A stretch of 49,693 bases of DNA from the NCBI GenBank assembly GCA_029239975.1, contig JARBTX010000023.1, positions 1 through 49,693 on the forward strand, written 5' to 3'. A model generated the notes under the pieces. It was not told where the DNA came from. It saw nothing but the letters and a program-made list of their open reading frames with translations, and ran no database searches. Shown here piece after piece: positions 1-9,774 of the stretch. The position numbers and the translations under genes were made by a program. Source of the stretch: Anaerocolumna sp. GTDB taxonomy: Bacteria; Bacillota; Clostridia; Lachnospirales; Lachnospiraceae. Each line of letters starts with the position of its first letter. Positions within the stretch are counted from its first letter, which is position 1.

Positions 1-828
1 AAATTATCTGGTGAAGGAATCTACGGTTTTGCTGCTAACATGAAGAGCCCAGGTTCTGCATTAGGCCGTTCTTTATTATATCAAGCAGAACGTGAATTAG
101 GTCTTCAATACGGTTATAACTTTAAAACTGGTCAATATGATTTCACAGGATATGGTCCTATTGTAACTGCATGGAAAGAATTATTATCACCAGAAGCAGC
201 ATTCCCAGGTTGTGAATCTTTAGATATCGACCCACTTAGAACACAATTTGCAGCTGGCAAAATCGGTATGTATATTTCCTATACTCACGCAGAACCAGGT
301 GTATACAAGAACCAATTCCCAATGACAGATGAATGGGGTGTAACTCAAATTCCTGTAAGCGGTGGAAATGTAGTTGGAGCTCAAGCTTATATTGCAAACA
401 GTGGTTATTTATTCAATGCAGAAAGTAAAAACTTAGATGCTGCTTGGAAAGCATATAGAGCAATATTTACAGATACTGATTATTTAGCTGAGTACTATGA
501 ACAAGGTTTAGGTATTAGTATTATACCTGAAGTAATTGAAAAAGCGAAACCAGCTCAAGTATATGTTGATAACAAAGACTTATTAATCGGCACTACAGAT
601 GCTATTTGGCCACTTACTCCACAAGAAGTAAATGTAAATGCTGTATTAGTAGAAGGTATGGATATGTATGCTACATTTGGTAGTATGATGTTAGGAGATA
701 CTGATATTGAATCTGGTTTAAAAGATTTAACTGACAGATACAATGCAGCATTAAAAGCCGGAATTGATGAAGGATTAGGACAACCAATCGTAATTGATGG
801 TTTTGATCCAAAAAATCCTTCCAAATAA
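1..828 (+). CDS. CUT1-type sugar ABC transporter substrate-binding protein, 3' portion
   Basis: The reading frame is open from base 1, so the N-terminus, signal peptide and lipobox lie outside the window; about 275 C-terminal residues remain. The visible part looks like the C-terminal lobe of a family 1 extracellular solute-binding protein (LplA/YtcQ style). Its position directly upstream of two LplB/YtcP-type permeases supports this. The protein would sit outside the membrane and deliver an oligosaccharide to the permeases. Codon use is unusually rich in favoured codons compared with the neighbouring kinase, consistent with high expression. A hairpin in the 80-bp gap to the next gene may keep this message more abundant than the permease message. 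The ligand cannot be read from the sequence; the downstream enzymes suggest a plant-derived oligosaccharide. Confidence 0.85.
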   Translation, partial: KLSGEGIYGFAANMKSPGSALGRSLLYQAERELGLQYGYNFKTGQYDFTGYGPIVTAWKELLSPEAAFPGCESLDIDPLRTQFAAGKIGMYISYTHAEPGVYKNQFPMTDEWGVTQIPVSGGNVVGAQAYIANSGYLFNAESKNLDAAWKAYRAIFTDTDYLAEYYEQGLGISIIPEVIEKAKPAQVYVDNKDLLIGTTDAIWPLTPQEVNVNAVLVEGMDMYATFGSMMLGDTDIESGLKDLTDRYNAALKAGIDEGLGQPIVIDGFDPKNPSK

Positions 829-850
829 ATAGTAAGGTTTAAATTAAGGT

Positions 851-878
851 GGGGCATAGTTAATGTAACTAATGCCCC
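851..878 (+). terminator. Intercistronic hairpin between binding protein and permease
   Basis: GGGGCAT and AGTTA pair with TAACT and ATGCCCC around a 3-nt loop, with one bulged A. The stem is followed by ATATTTTT, a short U-rich tail. It lies after the binding-protein stop codon and before the permease ribosome site, so it could act as a leaky terminator or protect the 3' end of the upstream message. A similar hairpin occupies the same position in the second transporter locus. Confidence 0.65.
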
Positions 879-908
879 ATATTTTTAGAAGAGGAAGGAA
901 GATTAACT

Positions 909-1853
909 GTGAAAATGAAGAGTCAAACACCAATTTCAGCAGTAAAAAGAAAAAGAAAGATGAAAGAGAATTTACAATCCTACAGTTTGCTTCTCCCGAA
1001 TCTGATTCTGTTTATCGCTTTTTCAATCTATCCATGTATATGGACATTCAAGTATATTTTCTATCGTTATGGTGGTATTGGAACACCAGCGCCAAAGTTT
1101 GTTGGATTAAATAATCTTATTCGAGTTTTCCACGATGATTTATATTGGCAGTCAGTAAAAAATACACTTGTTTATGCTGGTGCTAAAATCTTATTTATTA
1201 TTCCATTAGCATTTTTATTAGCACTATTCTTAAATAAAAAACGTAAAGGAAATGGACTTCTCCAAAGCGTTATCTTTGTACCAACGATTATGAGTTCTGC
1301 AGTAATGGGATTGGTATTTTACTTATTATTTAATGTATATAATGGTCAGGTCAATCGATACTTATTAGATTGGAACATCATTAAGCAACCAATCAACTGG
1401 TTGGGATCAGATAATGCAATGACTACATTAGTTATTACAGCAATCTGGGGTGGTATCGGTAACTATATGGTTTATTTTATTGCTGGACTTCAAAGAATAT
1501 CAGAAGAAACGTTAGAAAGTGCCAGAATCGATGGAGCAAACCGTTTACAAACATTATGGTATATTACCGTTCCAATGCTTGGACCAATACTTAAAATTAT
1601 ATTAATGATTTCAATTACAGCAGCGTTTAATGATATGAGTAATGTAATGGTATTAACAGAGGGTGGACCTAATTATTCTACTATGGTTATGTCTTTATAT
1701 GGTTATCAGTTCTTCTTCCCGATCTCTGCTGGTAGTATCGTTGTCAAACAATATGGATATGGTGCAGCAGTAAGTGCAGTATCTGCATTAATTGCTGGTG
1801 GTATCACTGTGATTTATCTGTTTGTATCGAAAAAATTAGATGATATTTATTAG
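909..1853 (+). CDS. CUT1 sugar ABC transporter permease, LplB type
   Basis: Membrane subunit of a binding-protein-dependent sugar importer (MalF/LplB family). About six hydrophobic helices follow a basic N-terminus of roughly 22 residues. The EAA loop that docks the ATPase is visible as EETLESARIDGANRLQTLW, followed by a P-M-L-G-P turn. The start is taken as GTG 909 because AGGAAGGA at 893-900 is well spaced; ATG 915, two codons on, is possible. At 314 aa it is typical for the family. It pairs with the next permease 18 bp downstream. No ATPase gene is nearby, so it presumably uses a shared MsmX/MsmK-type ATPase encoded elsewhere. Confidence 0.92.
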   Translation: MKMKSQTPISAVKRKRKMKENLQSYSLLLPNLILFIAFSIYPCIWTFKYIFYRYGGIGTPAPKFVGLNNLIRVFHDDLYWQSVKNTLVYAGAKILFIIPLAFLLALFLNKKRKGNGLLQSVIFVPTIMSSAVMGLVFYLLFNVYNGQVNRYLLDWNIIKQPINWLGSDNAMTTLVITAIWGGIGNYMVYFIAGLQRISEETLESARIDGANRLQTLWYITVPMLGPILKIILMISITAAFNDMSNVMVLTEGGPNYSTMVMSLYGYQFFFPISAGSIVVKQYGYGAAVSAVSALIAGGITVIYLFVSKKLDDIY

Positions 1854-1871
1854 AAAGGAAGAACAATCGAC

Positions 1872-2717
1872 ATGGGAAAAATAAAAAAAGGTAGTCTTGG
1901 GTTAATCGTAGGAATATTTTTAGCCATTATGGTTGTTTTTACATTATATCCAATTCTTTATGCAGTAATTGGTTCCTTTAAGACAAATGGTGAATTAACT
2001 GCTGGTGGAAGTTTCTTACCACAAAGTGGTTGGCATTTTGAAAATTATTATAACGCATTTGTTCAAGCAGACTTTACCAAGTACACTTTTAATAGTGTGG
2101 TTATTAGTCTTTCTTGTATGATTATTGCTGTTATCACTTCATCCTTAGCAGGATTCGTTTTTGCAAGAAGAAAGTTTGTTGGTAAAAAGCTTATTATGGC
2201 TCTATATGTAGGTTTAATGTTTATTGCGTTAGGTTCTGTTACTTTGTATCCTATTTACAATATGTTAATGACTCTTGGCTTACATAAGAATATCATAGGT
2301 CTAATTTTGGCTTTAACAGGTGGTCAGGCATCCAATGTACTTTTAGTTATGGGATTTGTTCAAAGCATACCAAAAGAATTGGATGAAGCTGCAATTATTG
2401 ATGGTTGTTCCATTTATGGAATATTCTTTCGCGTAATTATGCCATTAATCAAACCAATTTTAGCAGTCGTAGCTTTATTTACATTCCGTAACTCTTGGAA
2501 TGATTACGTAACCACATTGATAATGAGTATATCAATGCCTAAGCTAAGAACATTAACGGTTGCAGTTGTACAATTAAAATACTCTATGAATGCAGCAGCA
2601 GAATGGCATGTTATGCTAGCTGGAGCTTCCATTGCGATTATTCCTATTTTAATCGTATATTTCTTTGCAAATAAGCAGTTTATAGCAGGTTTAACAGCAG
2701 GTGCCGTAAAAGGTTAA
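1872..2717 (+). CDS. CUT1 sugar ABC transporter permease, YtcP/LplC type
   Basis: Second membrane subunit of the importer (MalG/YtcP family), 281 aa, with about six transmembrane segments. The first spans roughly residues 10-30. An EAA loop is visible as PKELDEAAIIDGCSIYGIF, followed by PLIKPI. A family-typical basic end with an AGLTAGAVKG motif closes the protein. GAAAGGAAG precedes ATG 1872 with good spacing. It forms a heterodimer with the preceding permease and should be translated from the same message. The ligand is unknown; together with the binding protein and the downstream cytoplasmic glycosidases it should import an oligosaccharide that is cleaved inside the cell. Confidence 0.92.
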   Translation: MGKIKKGSLGLIVGIFLAIMVVFTLYPILYAVIGSFKTNGELTAGGSFLPQSGWHFENYYNAFVQADFTKYTFNSVVISLSCMIIAVITSSLAGFVFARRKFVGKKLIMALYVGLMFIALGSVTLYPIYNMLMTLGLHKNIIGLILALTGGQASNVLLVMGFVQSIPKELDEAAIIDGCSIYGIFFRVIMPLIKPILAVVALFTFRNSWNDYVTTLIMSISMPKLRTLTVAVVQLKYSMNAAAEWHVMLAGASIAIIPILIVYFFANKQFIAGLTAGAVKG

Positions 2718-2742
2718 CATAGTGAAAATAGCTTATCCATGG

Positions 2743-2762
2743 TATAATTAGTGTAACTAATT
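2743..2762 (+). promoter_or_regulatory. Possible promoter -10 with overlapping inverted repeat before the kinase gene
   Basis: A perfect TATAAT lies at 2743-2748 in the gap before the kinase gene. It overlaps a perfect inverted repeat, AATTAGT-GTA-ACTAATT (2746-2762). No good -35 box is visible 17 bp upstream, so a promoter would need an activator. The repeat could be an operator for a dimeric protein or simply a small RNA hairpin. Confidence 0.35.
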
Positions 2763-2790
2763 GACTAATACTTTTATTTGGGAGAATGAC

Positions 2791-4620
2791 ATGCTAAAGT
2801 TAATCGGAAATTTAAAAATTCGAGTAAAGATTATTATATTATGTGTAACGATATTAATTTTAAATAGTAGCGTTGTAGGTTTTCTATATTATAATTACGC
2901 TTTTAGGGATACTCTTGAGAATACTTATAGCAGTTCTGAAGATATCATTTATCAAGCGAATAATTATTTTAATGATAGATTAAGTGCTATTGTTCGAAGA
3001 GTATACGCAATGTGTAATAATCAAACATTTACTTTAGCAATGAGTACTTATCTAAATAACCCAAAGGGTGAGGAGAATTATTCAAAACTATTAGGTATCG
3101 TTGCTGATTCCTTAACAGAGTTGTACCAAGGTGATAAATATATTAGTTCCGTTTATATGTACACGAAATATGGTGAATTTGATGATTTTTCTAGAATTAA
3201 AAGAAGAGACTTTGTTTTTGAAGAATCTGAATTTTATAAAAGTTTTGAAAATGATCATTTAAAGACAGTATCTTGGTTTCCTGCAATGAGAGATAAAATA
3301 TTTACAAGAAATGAAACGGTAATTCCAATAGCATTTCGTTTTTTAGTAGTAGGAAGCAGAGAAAATGTGTATATAGTTGTAAATTTACAACAATCTGCAT
3401 TTATTAAGTACTTTAGAGAGAGTTATGGGTCCGTGGATATGATGTTCCTAACCGATAATGAAGGGAATAACATAGCAAATTATGGATTAGAAGAAAAAGC
3501 AATTATATCGAATTTTAATGAAGAAAAGTTAGGAAATAACAAGGCAGTATGTGATACCGTTGTTCATAATGATACAGAATATTTAGGTACATTCACAATC
3601 TTAAAGACAAATGGTTGGAAACTATATAGTATAAAATCCAAAACGGATTTATTAAGCAATCTAAATGCGCTAAGAACGTTTATTATAATTCTTCTTTTAC
3701 TAAGTATTGCAATCAGTATTATTGTTATTATTTTATTTGCTTATAGTATTACGAGACCGATGAATCGTTTGGATATGATAATGAGAAAAGCAATACAACA
3801 AGACTTTCATGTAAAGTTTCAGTATCCGTATAAAAATGAGGTTGGTAACTTAGCAGATAGTTTTAACTATATGATACGTGAAATCGATGATTTAGTAACA
3901 GAACTTAATATTAATATCGAAGCATTAAAAGAAGAAAAAGATAATGTGAAAAATGAACAAAAGCAAAAGAGAATAGCAGAATTAAAAGCACTTCAAGCCC
4001 AGATAAACCCACATTTTTTGTATAACACATTAAATGCCATAACTTGGCAGGCGGCAGATCAAGGAGCATCTGAGATAAGTATTCTTGCTAATTCTCTTGG
4101 TAAATTCTTCCGGTTAAGTCTTAGTAAAGGCAATGAGATAATTACGCTAAAAGATGAGATAGAACATGTAAGAAGTTATTTAAACATACAACGAATACGT
4201 TACAAATCAAAATTAAATTATGATATTGAAGTAGATCAAGAGTTACTTTTGGTACCTACTATAAAATTAATATTACAACCGTTAGTTGAAAATGCTATCT
4301 ACCACGGTATTAAACTAAAAGAAGCAGAAGGTCTCATACGCATTTATTTTAGTAAACATGTAAGTGAAAATGGTATCTCTGTTATTAAAATGTGTGTTGA
4401 AGATGATGGGTATGGAATTGAAGAAGAAAAACTTGAAATTATTAATAACAGCTTGATTGAAGGTAAGATGAATAAAGAAGAAGGATATGGAATCTTTAAT
4501 ATTAATGAACGTATAAAACTTTATTATGGTGATGCTTACGGATTAATGCTAGAAAGTAAATTTGGTGAGTGGACAAGAGCAACTATTATCATTCCAACAC
4601 AAATCATGGAGGTGGATTAA
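2791..4620 (+). CDS. YesM-type sensor histidine kinase
   Basis: Membrane histidine kinase of the LytS/YesM class, 609 aa from ATG 2791. That start has GGGAG about 7 nt upstream, whereas an upstream in-frame TTG at 2761 has no ribosome site. Transmembrane segments fall near residues 12-31 and 294-320 and bracket an extracytoplasmic sensor of about 260 residues. A HAMP linker and a coiled coil rich in Glu and Lys follow. The phosphoacceptor block reads QINPHFLYNTLNA, with His408. N (LVENAIYHG) and G (DDGYGIEEEK, GYGIFNINERI) boxes of the ATPase domain are present. It ends 1 bp before the response regulator gene and should phosphorylate that protein in response to a sugar or a sugar-loaded binding protein. 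Confidence 0.93.
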   Translation: MLKLIGNLKIRVKIIILCVTILILNSSVVGFLYYNYAFRDTLENTYSSSEDIIYQANNYFNDRLSAIVRRVYAMCNNQTFTLAMSTYLNNPKGEENYSKLLGIVADSLTELYQGDKYISSVYMYTKYGEFDDFSRIKRRDFVFEESEFYKSFENDHLKTVSWFPAMRDKIFTRNETVIPIAFRFLVVGSRENVYIVVNLQQSAFIKYFRESYGSVDMMFLTDNEGNNIANYGLEEKAIISNFNEEKLGNNKAVCDTVVHNDTEYLGTFTILKTNGWKLYSIKSKTDLLSNLNALRTFIIILLLLSIAISIIVIILFAYSITRPMNRLDMIMRKAIQQDFHVKFQYPYKNEVGNLADSFNYMIREIDDLVTELNINIEALKEEKDNVKNEQKQKRIAELKALQAQINPHFLYNTLNAITWQAADQGASEISILANSLGKFFRLSLSKGNEIITLKDEIEHVRSYLNIQRIRYKSKLNYDIEVDQELLLVPTIKLILQPLVENAIYHGIKLKEAEGLIRIYFSKHVSENGISVIKMCVEDDGYGIEEEKLEIINNSLIEGKMNKEEGYGIFNINERIKLYYGDAYGLMLESKFGEWTRATIIIPTQIMEVD

Positions 4621-4621
4621 C

Positions 4622-6262
4622 ATGTACCGCATTCTTATTGCAGATGATGAAGCATATATAAGGGATTTAGTGGCTAAAAATATCAATCAATCTGAACTTG
4701 ATATGGAAGTAGTTGGATGTGCTGAAGATGGCAAAGAAGCAATTGATATGGTGAAAGAATTAGAGCCAGATATCCTAATTACGGATATTTGCATGCCTAA
4801 TATAAGCGGAATTGATTTAATCAAAGCTATAAAAGAGTCAGGCGTCAACGTTAAAACAGTTATCATCAGCGGTTATGATGATTTTGCATACGCAAAATCT
4901 GCTATGGAATTAGGTGTTACAAATTATTTATTAAAACCCTTCCTGCCCGACGAATTATATGAAGTGTTAGGTAAGATAAAAGAAGAACTTGAAAATAAAG
5001 CATCTCTTTTACGCAATATGACAGAATTACAAACTCAATTTGAAGATAATGTTTTGTATATTCAAGAGAGATTTATTAAAAATCTACTACAGGACAAATC
5101 TGACAGTGCAAACGTAATACAAGAAGGTAAATCAATTAGGTTAGATTTAGAAGGTAATTATTATTGCTCGGGAATATTAAAAATCCAATCAGACTCTTTA
5201 AAAAATAAGTGGAATTTTAGTAATCAAAATGTGGTAGAAGAATTTTTGATAATCATAAAAGATGAATATTTTGATAAAAGTATTAAAACGTATGCTGTAA
5301 GTTTTCACGATAATCAATTAACAATGATTTTTTGTAGTACACACACGGATCTTTATGAGTTTTATTCTGGAATAAGAAGTAGTTTCGAGCGAATGAATCA
5401 AAGTCTTCAAAAGTACTATAATATGCAATTGATTTGTACCTTAGGTAAGATATATTCAAAGGTTGAGCAGTTATCATCGTCTTATAAAGAAGCGTTATCG
5501 GTAATAAAATATATTTTACCAGAGGATAAATGTGTTATACATTATGACGAAGCAAAACAAATGCGAGATATGTTACAAAAAGAAACAGTACAAAAGAAAC
5601 CACAAGAACTAAAAGAAGAATTAATTTTAAATATTAAATTAGCAAAAAAAGAGAAAGCGTTATTACTCTTAGATAAAATTTTAAAGTATTACGAAGGATT
5701 ATATGCAACAAATCCGGAATTTGCGGGTATGTCAATTTTTGAATTAGTATTTTCCATTGAAACGGCATTAATGGAATCCGGTGAAACATCGAATATATGG
5801 CAAGAAGATGAAATGAAACAATATTTTAAAAATCAAATTCTGTGCGGAACTTTACTTGATACAAAACATTTATTGCAGAATTATATTATAAGAAAATGTG
5901 ATGAATTTTCTAATATTATTATAAATCAAAGTGATAAATTAATTTATGATATAAAGATCTTAATTAAGCATAATTTATCAAATGAAGATTTTAATCTAGA
6001 AAGCGCTTCTGCTCAGTTATTTTTTAGTCCCAATTATGTAAGACAACTATTTAAGCAAAAAACTGGAGAAGGATTTACAGAGTATTTGATACGAATGAGA
6101 ATGGAAAAAGCAAGTGAATTGTTAAAAGATCCTTTTTCTAAAATTCAAGATATTTCTGAAGTGACAGGTTATAGCAATCAAAGATATTTTTCAAGTTGCT
6201 TTAAAAAATATTATGGTTGTACACCTACCGAATATAGAGATAGGATAACGGCGGATAAGTAA
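4622..6262 (+). CDS. AraC-family response regulator, YesN type
   Basis: Receiver plus AraC-type DNA-binding protein, 546 aa from ATG 4622. GGAGG at 4608-4612 is correctly spaced and the start follows the kinase stop by one base. The receiver has the acidic pair DD at residues 8-9, phosphoacceptor Asp55 (ILITDICMP) and the conserved Lys in LLKP. A middle region of about 300 residues links to two C-terminal helix-turn-helix motifs; the last reads as a typical AraC signature ending YYGCTPTEYRDR. It is the partner of the preceding kinase and probably activates the transporter operon and the downstream glycosidase genes. The three copies of a 16-bp motif near 8553, 8706 and 10213 are candidate binding sites, an inference only. 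Confidence 0.93.
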   Translation: MYRILIADDEAYIRDLVAKNINQSELDMEVVGCAEDGKEAIDMVKELEPDILITDICMPNISGIDLIKAIKESGVNVKTVIISGYDDFAYAKSAMELGVTNYLLKPFLPDELYEVLGKIKEELENKASLLRNMTELQTQFEDNVLYIQERFIKNLLQDKSDSANVIQEGKSIRLDLEGNYYCSGILKIQSDSLKNKWNFSNQNVVEEFLIIIKDEYFDKSIKTYAVSFHDNQLTMIFCSTHTDLYEFYSGIRSSFERMNQSLQKYYNMQLICTLGKIYSKVEQLSSSYKEALSVIKYILPEDKCVIHYDEAKQMRDMLQKETVQKKPQELKEELILNIKLAKKEKALLLLDKILKYYEGLYATNPEFAGMSIFELVFSIETALMESGETSNIWQEDEMKQYFKNQILCGTLLDTKHLLQNYIIRKCDEFSNIIINQSDKLIYDIKILIKHNLSNEDFNLESASAQLFFSPNYVRQLFKQKTGEGFTEYLIRMRMEKASELLKDPFSKIQDISEVTGYSNQRYFSSCFKKYYGCTPTEYRDRITADK

Positions 6263-6312
6263 AAATTTTAAGTGGTTTAAATTAAATTACTTTTAGCGAA
6301 AGGAAAATTCGA

Positions 6313-8502
6313 ATGAAATTTTTTCAAAAAGGAACAAAAGCTAAAAAAGTAGGATTTTTTAAGTTGTTTAAACAAAAAGATAATGTATTGGTGAAACAAA
6401 TGTTAAATAGTAAGTTCATTTCAAATAGAAACCAAAATTACGATTTAGTACAAAATGGTAAAGGAGTCAGCATACGAATTAAATTAACCATAGGTTTCAT
6501 AATACCTGTTATTTGCATTATTGTGTTAGGTTTCATTTCCTATTCACAGGCATCAGAGAAAATAATAAAAAACTTTGAAAAGTCTACTATTGCAACTATA
6601 AATACAACCGGAGAATATTATAGTTTAATTTTAAAAAGTGTTGAAGATAAGTCCTTACAAATTTTAAATGATGCTGTTATAAAGCAATACTATTCTGGTT
6701 ATTACAAGAAAAATGCAAATCAAGAAAGTGAGATATTAAGTTCCATTCGAACGAATATAGTTGCGATGGCAACGGCAGATAGTATTGTTGAGAATATAGC
6801 AGTAATCACAAGTTATGGGAAAGAGGCAGTTTCTTATGGCTCTTTTATTCAAGATAAAACGGAAACTCCATATGAAGCTTTTAGTCAATCGGATGAAGCA
6901 AACCTGGTATTAGCTTCTGGAAAAAATAACATCTGGGTTGGATATCATCCATTTTTTGATGAAGGGTTAGGAATTAATACAAATAAATATGGAATTACTT
7001 TACTTCGTGAATATAAAGATAGTGCTGGAAAATCAATGGGATTTATTATGATTGATGTGAATAAAGAGATTTTACAAAATGTAATAAAACAATTGGCACT
7101 ACCAAAGGGTAGTTCGTTTGCATTTATTTCCCCAGATGGTAGAGAAATAACAGAGAAAGATGACTCTGAAAATGTAATATTTACAGATAAGCAGTTTTAC
7201 ATAGATTCTGTGGCAAGTGATATGGCAAATGGATTTGATTATGTACATATAAACGGAAATGAATATCTTTATGCATATACCAAAATAAAAGATACAGGAG
7301 TGTTGGCATGTTCTTTAATTCCATCATCCCATCTATATAATCAAGCTGATATTATCAAACGAATTACGCTTTTGGTTGTTAGCATTGCTTCCTTGATTGC
7401 AATAGCTACAGGATTATTTTTATCAAGCAATATTAGTGTAGCAATTAAGAGTATCATCGAAAAGTTATCCTTGGCTGCAAAAGGAGATCTAACGGTTGTA
7501 ATCGATACGAAGAGAAAAGACGAGTTTGGTAATCTAGCTTATAGTGTAAATCATATGATTCACAATATGAAGGAGTTAATCGAAAAAGCTACGAATATCA
7601 ATAATAAAGTATTAGCATCCACGGAAGAAGTGGCAACTAGTTCCGAAGTGATGTTGGAATCAAGTAAAAATATTAGTAAAGCAATCCATGATATTCAAAG
7701 TGGTGTAATGGAGCAAGCAGAAGATACAGAAAAATGCTTACAGCAAACCAATGATTTATCAGAGCGTATTAGTAGAGTATATAGCAATGCAGGAGAAATG
7801 GATGGAATTACATCAACAACAAAAGATATCATAAAAGACGGGATTGTCATTATTGATGATTTGAATCATAAAACAAAAGCAACAGCAAAAATTAATCAAG
7901 CGACGATTCATGATATTGAAGAATTAGAGTTAGAGTCTAAATCCATCGTATCTATTATTAAAGTAATTACAGAAATTGCAGATCAAACTAATCTGTTAGC
8001 TTTAAATGCTAACATTGAAGCAGCTAGAGCAGGGGCAGCTGGAAGAGGCTTTGCAGTAGTTGCAGATGAAATTAGAAAATTAGCGGAAGGTTCTAGTGAA
8101 GCGGCGAATAAGATTGCACAAATTATTGGGCATATTCAAAGTAAAACGCAAACTACCGTCAATTCCGTTAAACAAACGGAAGAAATAATTAATTCACAAA
8201 ATGAAGCATTACATAATACAGTACAAGCTTTTGAAAATATTAATAGCCACGTAGAAGGTTTGATGAATATGCTTCAAAAAATATCGGTAGAAATCAATGA
8301 TATAGAAACAGCAAAAACCACTACTTTAAATGCTATTATGAATATTTCTGCAATATCAGAAGAAACAGCAGCGGCAAGTGAAGAAGTGGAAACTACTGCG
8401 CAGGATCAATTAAAGTCAGTTACAAACTTAAATCATGCTGCACAGGAACTAAATGATAACGTGAAATTATTAGACGAAGCAATTAGTGTGTTTCGTATAT
8501 AA
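6313..8502 (+). CDS. Methyl-accepting chemotaxis protein with periplasmic-type sensor
   Basis: Transmembrane chemoreceptor, 729 aa. It has an unusual cytoplasmic N-terminal extension of about 55 mostly basic residues. Then come TM1 (about 58-77), an external sensor of about 270 residues that looks like a double Cache domain, TM2 (about 350-372), HAMP, and a long methyl-accepting coiled coil. The signalling hairpin tip is recognisable as [20 protein letters not shown], near residues 554-573. AAAGGA precedes the ATG by 8-9 nt. It sits 50 bp downstream of the response regulator and is probably cotranscribed, so chemotaxis toward the imported sugar may be tied to uptake. No CheR-tethering pentapeptide is seen at the C-terminus. 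The ligand is unknown. Confidence 0.92.
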   Translation: MKFFQKGTKAKKVGFFKLFKQKDNVLVKQMLNSKFISNRNQNYDLVQNGKGVSIRIKLTIGFIIPVICIIVLGFISYSQASEKIIKNFEKSTIATINTTGEYYSLILKSVEDKSLQILNDAVIKQYYSGYYKKNANQESEILSSIRTNIVAMATADSIVENIAVITSYGKEAVSYGSFIQDKTETPYEAFSQSDEANLVLASGKNNIWVGYHPFFDEGLGINTNKYGITLLREYKDSAGKSMGFIMIDVNKEILQNVIKQLALPKGSSFAFISPDGREITEKDDSENVIFTDKQFYIDSVASDMANGFDYVHINGNEYLYAYTKIKDTGVLACSLIPSSHLYNQADIIKRITLLVVSIASLIAIATGLFLSSNISVAIKSIIEKLSLAAKGDLTVVIDTKRKDEFGNLAYSVNHMIHNMKELIEKATNINNKVLASTEEVATSSEVMLESSKNISKAIHDIQSGVMEQAEDTEKCLQQTNDLSERISRVYSNAGEMDGITSTTKDIIKDGIVIIDDLNHKTKATAKINQATIHDIEELELESKSIVSIIKVITEIADQTNLLALNANIEAARAGAAGRGFAVVADEIRKLAEGSSEAANKIAQIIGHIQSKTQTTVNSVKQTEEIINSQNEALHNTVQAFENINSHVEGLMNMLQKISVEINDIETAKTTTLNAIMNISAISEETAAASEEVETTAQDQLKSVTNLNHAAQELNDNVKLLDEAISVFRI

Positions 8503-8552
8503 ATTAGGAGACTGAAATTAGTACAGTCTATAATAAATTAGGTAAACTATTT

Positions 8553-8568
8553 GTTTCACAATTACCTA
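8553..8568 (+). promoter_or_regulatory. 16-bp repeated motif, copy 1
   Basis: GTTTCACAATTACCTA. An identical copy lies at 10213-10228 and a copy with two differences (GTTTCGCAATTGCCTA) at 8706-8721. All are upstream of glycosidase genes, which makes them candidate operators for the AraC-type regulator encoded nearby; they may instead belong to the palindromic repeat elements. Confidence 0.4.
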
Positions 8569-8573
8569 TTAGT

Positions 8574-8717
8574 CAATTGCGAAACAGTTAATTTTATGAA
8601 TTTATCATACCATTAATACGAATTTTCTAGCTTCAGTTGCCAAAGGCGGGCAAGATTCAGCTAGAAAACACGTATCAATGGCATGATAAATAATGAAGTC
8701 TTTGAGTTTCGCAATTG
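8574..8717. repeat. 144-bp intergenic palindromic element A
   Basis: The ends are a perfect 12-bp inverted repeat, CAATTGCGAAAC (8574-8585) and GTTTCGCAATTG (8706-8717). Inner arms TTATCAT-CCATT-ATACG-TTTTCTAGC (8602-8632) pair with GCTAGAAAA-CGTAT-AATGG-ATGATAA (8660-8689) with small interruptions. The loop contains GGCGGGCAAGATTC. No coding potential is seen. It resembles a small non-autonomous element or a large RNA hairpin, and shares ATACGAATTTTCT and GGCAAGATTC with element C. Confidence 0.6.
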
Positions 8718-8721
8718 CCTA
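8706..8721 (+). promoter_or_regulatory. 16-bp repeated motif, variant copy 2
   Basis: GTTTCGCAATTGCCTA, differing at two positions from the copies at 8553 and 10213. It lies about 30 bp before the GH130 start codon and also forms the right terminal arm of element A. Confidence 0.35.
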
Positions 8722-8753
8722 CAATTACCTATAAATAAAAGGAGAAGAAAGAT

Positions 8754-9758
8754 ATGGCAAAAATGTTACCAGAATTAAAATCAAGCCCTGTTATTAAAAG
8801 ATATAATGGTGGTGAACCAGTACTTAGTAGAAAAGACATTCCATATGAAGCTGACTGTATCTTTAATGCAGGCGTTGTAAAATATAAAGGACAATATGTA
8901 ATGGCATTCCGTAATGACTATGCTTACAACGGAAAAGGTGCATTTGATAAATGCATGATTGGTTTAGCTTTTAGTGAAGATGGAATTCATTGGAACGTTC
9001 AAGATAAACCATTTATTACTGTGGATGATATTGGTGATCCAGATGTAACAAAAGTATATGATCCACGTCTAACTATCATTGAAGACAAATGTTACCTTTG
9101 TTTTGCAGTAGATACGAAACATGGACTTCGTGGCGGAATTGGTATAACTGAAGATTTAAAAACAGTGAAAGTTTTATCACTTACCGCGCCAGATAATCGT
9201 AATATGGTCTTATTTCCTGAGAAAATTGGTGGAAGATATGTACGTCTTGAAAGACCATTTCCTGTTTACTCAAGGGGTGGGGTAGATCGTTTTGATACTT
9301 GGATGTCCTATTCTTACGACATGAAGTACTGGGGAGATACGAAACTATTATTTGCAGTGGAAGATGTACCTTTTGCAAATGATAAAATCGGACCAGGTGC
9401 ACCACCTGTAAAAACGGAAGCTGGTTGGTTAACGCTATTCCATACCGTAGATATTGATAGAACTCGTGGCAAAAATGGATGGGAAGATAAATGGCAAAAG
9501 AGATATTGTGCTGGAATTATGTTATTAGACTTAGAGGATCCATCTAAAATTATTGGTATGTCAAAGGAACCATTAATTGCACCAGAGACAGCATATGAGA
9601 CAGAAGATGGTTTCCGTACCAATGTTATCTTCCCAGGTGGTATGATTCTTGAAGATAATGGTGAAGTTAAAATTTATTATGGTGCATCGGATACAGTGGA
9701 ATGTATGGCTACTGCAAATGTGAATGATTTAATTGCACTTTGTAAACCATTGGAATAG
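8754..9758 (+). CDS. GH130 beta-mannoside phosphorylase family protein
   Basis: Five-bladed beta-propeller enzyme of glycoside hydrolase family 130, 334 aa, the usual length. Family members phosphorolyse beta-mannosides such as mannosylglucose or mannooligosaccharides to give mannose 1-phosphate. Visible landmarks are FNAGVVKYKGQYVMAFRNDY near residue 40, the VYDPRLT block containing the probable general-acid Asp103, and RNMVLFPEKIGGRYVRLERP. No signal peptide is present, so the enzyme is cytoplasmic and acts on imported oligosaccharide. AAAGGAG precedes the ATG. It follows the chemoreceptor by 251 bp that contain a palindromic element, so it may have its own promoter. The exact linkage specificity cannot be assigned by reading. 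Confidence 0.88.
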   Translation: MAKMLPELKSSPVIKRYNGGEPVLSRKDIPYEADCIFNAGVVKYKGQYVMAFRNDYAYNGKGAFDKCMIGLAFSEDGIHWNVQDKPFITVDDIGDPDVTKVYDPRLTIIEDKCYLCFAVDTKHGLRGGIGITEDLKTVKVLSLTAPDNRNMVLFPEKIGGRYVRLERPFPVYSRGGVDRFDTWMSYSYDMKYWGDTKLLFAVEDVPFANDKIGPGAPPVKTEAGWLTLFHTVDIDRTRGKNGWEDKWQKRYCAGIMLLDLEDPSKIIGMSKEPLIAPETAYETEDGFRTNVIFPGGMILEDNGEVKIYYGASDTVECMATANVNDLIALCKPLE

Positions 9759-9774
9759 TTTGAAATTGACGGAC

